A stretch of 64,000 nucleotides of DNA from Streptomyces sp. NBC_00287 (GTDB lineage Bacteria; Actinomycetota; Actinomycetes; Streptomycetales; Streptomycetaceae): assembly GCF_036173105.1 (NCBI RefSeq), contig NZ_CP108053.1, positions 6,262,001 through 6,326,000 of the forward strand. Reading direction: 5' to 3'. The position numbers and the translations under genes were made by a program. Under the pieces are notes generated by a model. That model had not been told where the DNA came from. It saw nothing but the letters and a program-made list of their open reading frames with translations, and ran no database searches. Numbering within the stretch: the stretch's first letter is position 1; each line of letters begins with the position of its first letter. Shown here piece by piece: positions 59,748-64,000 of this stretch.

Positions 59748-60713
59748 TCAGAGCACCTTCTTGTCGGTCGTGCCGTCGGCCGGGTCGCCCGGGCTGGCGT
59801 CGGTGGGGGCGGTGGTGTCCCGGCCGGAACCGGAATTCTCCCCCGAGCCGGCCGATGTGCCGTCGACCGGGGCCTCTTCCCAGGCCTCCGCCTCCCAGGG
59901 TTCCTCCTCGCGGGGTGGCCTGCGCAGCAGCGCGATGGAGCCGGAGACCGTCGTCGCCCGCAGCTTGCCGTTGCCCGCGCCCAGCCGGCCGGTGACCTTG
60001 TGGGCGCCCCATTGGCCGTGCACCCGGAGTCCGTCGAAGGCGTTGGAGATGGTGCCGCTCGCGGTGTTGGCCTCGACGTCGGCGTCGGCCGGCTGTGGCA
60101 GCCGGATGGCGATCTCGCCGGAGACGCTGGTCAGCCGCACGTCCGTGGGGCCCTCCGGATCGAGGTCGATGATCATCGAGCCGCTGACCGAGTCCGCCCG
60201 CACGGAGGGCCCCGAGCCCTCGACGACGGTGAGATCTCCGGAGACGGAGTTGAACCGCAGGTCACCGGTGACGTCCTGGGCCTCCAGATTCCCGGAGACG
60301 GTGTCGGCGCGCACCGGTCCGGAGAGCCCGACCAGTGTGGTGTCGCCGGTGACCCCCTTCACCACCGTGGGACCGCGCATCCCGGAGACGACCGCGCCCG
60401 CGCCGACCACGCCCACCTCGACGCGGGTGTCGGCCGGCACCGCCAGCGAGACCACGGCACTGCGCCGCCAGCCCTTGCGGTCGAGCCACTTCAGGAAGCC
60501 CTTCCAGGGCAGATCCTCATAGGCCACGGTCAGCGTGCCGCCCTCCTGCGTGACCAGCAGGGGAGGGCCCTCGATCTCGGAGATCTCCAGACGGGCGGAA
60601 CCTTCGTCCGTGCCCACGACGTTCACCGTTCCATTGACGATCCGTACATGGAGATCCCGCACGGGCTCGTCGAAGGTGAGCTTCCTGGCCTCCGCGACGG
60701 ACCACTCGGACAT
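59748..60713 (-). CDS. DUF4097-family beta-helical protein
   Basis: 321 residues from the ATG at 60713 (MSEWSVAEARKLTFDEPVRDLHVRIVNGTVNVVGTDEG), with GGGGAGG upstream. The centre has regular short repeats with VSG at each turn (DTVSGNLEAQDVTGDLRFNSVSGDLTVVEG), giving a right-handed beta-solenoid as in DUF4097/LiaG-like proteins. No signal peptide. The acidic Ser/Gly-rich tail is probably disordered. Role unknown. It is the first gene of an operon with PadR. Confidence 0.88.
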   Translation of the reverse strand: MSEWSVAEARKLTFDEPVRDLHVRIVNGTVNVVGTDEGSARLEISEIEGPPLLVTQEGGTLTVAYEDLPWKGFLKWLDRKGWRRSAVVSLAVPADTRVEVGVVGAGAVVSGMRGPTVVKGVTGDTTLVGLSGPVRADTVSGNLEAQDVTGDLRFNSVSGDLTVVEGSGPSVRADSVSGSMIIDLDPEGPTDVRLTSVSGEIAIRLPQPADADVEANTASGTISNAFDGLRVHGQWGAHKVTGRLGAGNGKLRATTVSGSIALLRRPPREEEPWEAEAWEEAPVDGTSAGSGENSGSGRDTTAPTDASPGDPADGTTDKKVL

Positions 60714-60741
60714 GGTGACGACCTCCCCGTGACAACGCGCC

Positions 60742-60774
60742 ATATCGCGTCTCGTGTATTCACGATATATCGCG
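60742..60774. promoter_or_regulatory. Repeat-rich operator of the DUF4097-padR operon
   Basis: Direct repeats ATATCGCG at 60742-60749 and 60767-60774, 25 bases apart. Between them is the inverted repeat TCGTG-TATT-CACGA (60752-60765), followed by CGATATATCG. It lies 30-60 bases upstream of the DUF4097 start, in the probable promoter. PadR autoregulation is the simplest reading. Confidence 0.65.
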
Positions 60775-60859
60775 CCTCGCGAAAGTCAAGACACCCTTTT
60801 GGGGACGATTACGGCCCTCGAATATGACCAACCACCACAAATCGTCCTAGCGTGTGACC

Positions 60860-61687
60860 ATGCCGACGGAATCAGCTCGCCCCGCTTCCGGAGCCCTGCT
60901 GCTCTGCCGGGCGGAGCCGGATTCCGTCGCCCCCGCCGCCCACCTGCTGCGCGAACGCATGTTGCTCGCCCCGGCGGGCGAACAGTGGAGCGTGCTCGTG
61001 CCCGAGGGCACGCCCTGGGCGCACGACGACGAACCGGTCGACCGCGTGCTCACCGGCTGGGCCACCGCCCTCGCCGTCGGCGCCCCCTGGCCCGTCCTCG
61101 CGCTGTGGTGGGACGAGGACCGCGCCGGTTACACCTTCGCCTCCGGCTTCCGCCGCCCCGTCGGCTATGTCTGGCTCACCAATGGCACTCCGGTCGGCGA
61201 GGACGAGGCCATGCGCACCTTCGCCGCCCGTCTGGGCCTGGACCCCGTCCTCGACATGGAGTCCCTGGAGCAGCTCACCCGGCCGGACTCCGCCTCCGAC
61301 GCCCGCGCCCGCCTGCACGGACTGCTCGCGGTCCTCACCCGCGCGGGAGTCTCCCTCCCCGCAGGCCTCACCCCCGGCGACCCCGCCGACCGCCTCCGCG
61401 ACACGGCCCGCGCCCAGCCACACACGCGTGCCGTCGAGTGGCCGGGCTGGCGCCAGACGGTCCGCGCGGAACTCGACGCGGTCGGCGTGGCCCGCCTGGA
61501 CCCCTGGCTCCCCTGGTCCGGCACCCCGCTGGCCCGCGCACTGGCGGCCGCACAACTCGCCGTCGGTCTCCCGCTCACGGCCTTCGGTCTACGGCGGCAC
61601 AGCGGCGGCTGGACGGTGGCGGGGGCGCTGCTGCTGGCGCACGGCGCGCTGGGGCTGGCGTACGACGTGACACGGCCGCGCGACTGA
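60860..61687 (+). CDS. Conserved streptomycete protein of unknown function
   Basis: About 275 residues from the ATG at 60860; a GTG at 60854 is possible. The N-terminal half is soluble (LLLCRAEPDSVAPAAHLLRERMLLAPAGEQWSVLVPEGTPW). The C-terminus carries two hydrophobic stretches (about 220-240 and 248-268) that may be membrane spans. No catalytic motif or named family was recognised. It is divergent from the DUF4097-padR operon. Confidence 0.75.
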   Translation: MPTESARPASGALLLCRAEPDSVAPAAHLLRERMLLAPAGEQWSVLVPEGTPWAHDDEPVDRVLTGWATALAVGAPWPVLALWWDEDRAGYTFASGFRRPVGYVWLTNGTPVGEDEAMRTFAARLGLDPVLDMESLEQLTRPDSASDARARLHGLLAVLTRAGVSLPAGLTPGDPADRLRDTARAQPHTRAVEWPGWRQTVRAELDAVGVARLDPWLPWSGTPLARALAAAQLAVGLPLTAFGLRRHSGGWTVAGALLLAHGALGLAYDVTRPRD

Positions 61688-61710
61688 GGCCGGGGACCCC
61701 CAAGAAAGAC

Positions 61711-61890
61711 CTACTCTTCGTCCTCGTCGTCCAGCCGTGCCAGCCACGTAGCCAGGCGCTCCACCGGCACCTCGAAGTCCGGGTTCAGATCGACGAACGT
61801 ACGCAGCTGCTCGGCGAGCCACTCGAAGGTGACCTCCTCCTCGCCGCGCCGCTTCTCCAGTTCTTCGATGCCTCGGTCGGTGAAGTACAT
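61711..61890 (-). CDS. Small acidic protein (DUF6104-like)
   Basis: 59 residues (MYFTDRGIEELEKRRGEEEVTFEWLAEQLRTFVDLNPDFEVPVERLATWLARLDDEDEE). Compact, highly acidic and helical. I recall the same short protein next to the 2-oxoglutarate dehydrogenase gene in other streptomycetes. Function unknown. It lies downstream of sucA on the same strand, beyond a strong terminator, so it probably has its own promoter. Confidence 0.8.
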   Translation of the reverse strand: MYFTDRGIEELEKRRGEEEVTFEWLAEQLRTFVDLNPDFEVPVERLATWLARLDDEDEE

Positions 61891-61906
61891 GCCCACCAGG
61901 ATAAAC

Positions 61907-61943
61907 GGCAGGGCCGCACCCCTTTCGGGGGTGCGGCCCTGCC
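61907..61943. terminator. Terminator of sucA
   Basis: Perfect 16-base stem: GGCAGGGCCGCACCCC (61907-61922) with 61928-61943 around a five-base loop, 15 bases past the sucA stop. Confidence 0.92.
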
Positions 61944-61958
61944 GTATGCGACGGAGGC

Positions 61959-64000
61959 TTACGCCTCGAACACCTCGCGCACCAGCTGCTCCTGCTCGGC
62001 CTGGTGGCGCTTGGCCGAACCCACTGCCGGCGACGAGCCGTGCGGGCGGGAGATGCGGCGCAGGCGCTCGCCGTGCGGGACGTCCGCGCCGACCGCCAGG
62101 TCCAGGTGGTCGATGAGGTTCAGGGCGATGAACGGCCACGCACCCTGGTTCGCCGGCTCCTCCTGGGCCCACAGGTACTTCTCGGCGTTCGGGTACTTGG
62201 CGATCTCGGCCTGGAGCTCGGCACCCGGCAGCGGGTACAGGCGCTCGATGCGGATGATCGCGACGTCCGTCACGCCGCGCTTCTGACGCTCGGACTCGAG
62301 GTCGTAGTAGACCTTGCCCGCGCAGAAGACGACCTTCTTGACCGCCGCCGGGTCCACCGACGCGTCGCCGATGACCGGGCGGAACTGGCCCGTGGTGAAC
62401 TCGTCCGCCTTCGACGCCGCGGCCTTCAGACGCAGCATCGACTTCGGGGTGAAGACGACCAGCGGCTTGTGGTGCGGGTTGTGCACCTGCCAGCGCAGGA
62501 GGTGGAAGTAGTTCGACGGGGACGTCGGCATCGCGACCGTCATGTTGTTCTGGGCGCAGAGCTGGAGGAAGCGCTCCGGGCGCGCGGACGAGTGGTCCGG
62601 GCCCTGGCCCTCGTAGCCGTGGGGGAGGAGCAGCGTCACACCGCTCGTCTGGCCCCACTTCTGCTCCGCCGACGTGATGAACTCGTCCACGACCGTCTGC
62701 GCGCCGTTGACGAAGTCGCCGAACTGCGCCTCCCACATCACGAGGGACTCGGGGCGGGCCAGCGAGTAGCCGTACTCGAAGCCCATCGCCGCGTACTCGG
62801 AGAGCAGGGAGTTGTAGACGTTCAGCCGCGCCTGGTCCTCGGAGAGGTACATCAGCGGCGTGAACTCGTCGCCCGTCTCACGGTCGATGATGACCGCGTG
62901 CCGCTGGCCGAAGGTGCCGCGCTGGGAGTCCTGGCCCGCCAGACGGACCGGCACGCCCTCCAGCAGCAGCGAGCCGACGGCGAGGGTCTCGCCCATGCCC
63001 CAGTCGATCGTGCCGTCCTCGACCATCGACGCCCGGCGCTGCAGCTGCGGCAGCAGACGCGGGTGGACGGTGATGGTGTCGGGGATGTTGACCTGGGACT
63101 CGGCGATCCGCTTGACGACCTCGGCGGTGACCGCGGTGTTCACCGCGACCGGGAACTCGGCCTGCGGGTCCGACGGCTCGACCGTGGCCGGCTGCGCGGT
63201 GGCCTCACGGACCTCCGTGAAGACCTTCTCCAGCTGGCCCTGGTAGTCCTGCAGCGCCTGCTCGGCCTCTTCCAGGGTGATGTCGCCGCGACCGATCAGG
63301 GACTCGGTGTAGAGCTTGCGCACCGAGCGCTTCTTGTCGATCAGGTCGTACATCAGCGGCTGGGTGAAGGCCGGGTTGTCCGACTCGTTGTGACCGCGGC
63401 GGCGGTAGCAGATGAGGTCGATCACCACGTCCTTGTTGAACGCCTGGCGGAACTCGAAGGCGAGGCGCGCGACACGCACCACGGCCTCCGGGTCGTCGCC
63501 GTTCACGTGGAAGATCGGGGCCTCGATCATGCGGGCCACGTCGGTCGAGTACATGGAGGAGCGCGAGGACTCGGGCGCCGCCGTGAAGCCGACCTGGTTG
63601 TTGATGACGATGTGGACCGTGCCGCCGGTGCGGTAGCCGCGCAGCTGCGACATGTTCAGGGTCTCGGCCACCACGCCCTGGCCCGCGAAGGCCGCGTCGC
63701 CGTGCAGCGCGATCGGCAGGACCGTGAAGTCCGTGCCGCCCTTGTTGATGACGTCCTGCTTGGCGCGGACGACACCCTCCAGGACCGGGTCGACCGCCTC
63801 CAGGTGCGAGGGGTTGGCGGTCAGCGAGACCTTGATCTGCTCGCCGTCGAGGCCCGTGAAGGTGCCCTCGGCGCCCAGGTGGTACTTCACGTCGCCGGAG
63901 CCGTGCATCGACTTCGGGTCGAGGTTGCCCTCGAACTCGCGGAAGATCTGGGCGTACGACTTGCCGACGATGTTCGCCAGGACGTTCAGCCGGCCGCGGT
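61959..64000 (-). CDS. sucA: Multifunctional 2-oxoglutarate dehydrogenase/decarboxylase (partial, C-terminal part)
   Basis: The frame runs open off the right edge, so the N-terminal part (acyltransferase region and first thiamine segment) is missing. The ~680 residues present contain E1 signatures: LHGDAAFAGQGVVAETLNMSQLRGYRTGGTVHIVINNQVGFT; FRQAFNKDVVIDLICYRRRGHNESDNPAFTQPLMY; then the transketolase-like pyrimidine domain (FVNGAQTVVDEFITSAEQKWGQ; HGYEGQGPDHSSARPERFLQL). It oxidatively decarboxylates 2-oxoglutarate in the TCA cycle. Actinobacterial forms (Kgd/OdhA) are E1-E2 hybrids; whether this one is needs the missing part. Confidence 0.95.
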   Translation of the reverse strand, partial: RGRLNVLANIVGKSYAQIFREFEGNLDPKSMHGSGDVKYHLGAEGTFTGLDGEQIKVSLTANPSHLEAVDPVLEGVVRAKQDVINKGGTDFTVLPIALHGDAAFAGQGVVAETLNMSQLRGYRTGGTVHIVINNQVGFTAAPESSRSSMYSTDVARMIEAPIFHVNGDDPEAVVRVARLAFEFRQAFNKDVVIDLICYRRRGHNESDNPAFTQPLMYDLIDKKRSVRKLYTESLIGRGDITLEEAEQALQDYQGQLEKVFTEVREATAQPATVEPSDPQAEFPVAVNTAVTAEVVKRIAESQVNIPDTITVHPRLLPQLQRRASMVEDGTIDWGMGETLAVGSLLLEGVPVRLAGQDSQRGTFGQRHAVIIDRETGDEFTPLMYLSEDQARLNVYNSLLSEYAAMGFEYGYSLARPESLVMWEAQFGDFVNGAQTVVDEFITSAEQKWGQTSGVTLLLPHGYEGQGPDHSSARPERFLQLCAQNNMTVAMPTSPSNYFHLLRWQVHNPHHKPLVVFTPKSMLRLKAAASKADEFTTGQFRPVIGDASVDPAAVKKVVFCAGKVYYDLESERQKRGVTDVAIIRIERLYPLPGAELQAEIAKYPNAEKYLWAQEEPANQGAWPFIALNLIDHLDLAVGADVPHGERLRRISRPHGSSPAVGSAKRHQAEQEQLVREVFEA

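Overview
This 64 kb window is high-GC actinobacterial chromosome and reads as Streptomyces core chromosome. The evidence is the sigR-rsrA pair, WblE, the chitin/N-acetylglucosamine regulator DasR with its dasABC transporter, nickel SOD with its protease SodX, the epi-isozizaene synthase/CYP170 pair and a cobalamin riboswitch ahead of class Ia ribonucleotide reductase. From memory, the order follows S. coelicolor from about SCO5216 to SCO5281. It is probably another species, because several motifs differ from the S. coelicolor sequences as I recall them. No tRNA, rRNA, CRISPR array, insertion sequence or prophage was seen.

Layout. 1-5.5 kb: thiol-stress sigma factor SigR and anti-sigma RsrA, an HD-GYP protein coupled to a degenerate HD-GYP partner, a TPR protein and peptide deformylase. 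5.7-8.2 kb: two-gene albaflavenone operon. 8.2-13.0 kb: nrdA-nrdB under a cobalamin riboswitch, with the AraC-type gene nrdS. 13.0-17.9 kb: GNAT enzyme, a sodium:solute symporter with a DUF3311 partner, and CstA with a YbdD-like partner. 18.0-26.5 kb: DasR/GlcNAc region (dasR, dasABC, GH3 hexosaminidase, nagB, SIS isomerase) with five DasR-type (dre) sites. 26.6-30.4 kb: SDR/TetR pair, a structured small RNA that matches scr5239 with a sixth dre site inside its promoter, a PdtaS-type histidine kinase and WblE. 30.7-36 kb: diacylglycerol kinase, the prsH-sigH stress module and a Na+/H+ antiporter. 36-40 kb: a STAND (NB-ARC/TPR) protein with a small partner, a PLP enzyme and an amidase. 40.4-43.0 kb: a family 2B encapsulin shell gene coupled to a polyprenyl-diphosphate synthase, probably its cargo. 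43-49.3 kb: accessory enzymes and regulators, including an ECF42 sigma factor with its DGPF protein. 49.4-50.9 kb: sodN/sodX. 51-56.5 kb: methyltransferase, glutamate-type ABC importer, malic enzyme. 56.8-61.9 kb: oxidoreductase, a HTH/Clp-N pair with twin palindromic operators, PadR/DUF4097. The window ends inside sucA.

How the genes connect. DasR links GlcNAc/chitobiose import (DasABC), hydrolysis (GH3), amino-sugar entry into glycolysis (NagB, SIS) and a small RNA through shared dre sites. The cobalamin riboswitch lowers class Ia RNR when B12 can support the B12-dependent class II enzyme. The encapsulin pair suggests isoprenoid chemistry inside a protein shell. Most transcription units end at perfect GC-rich hairpins without T-tracts; two terminators do have T-tracts.
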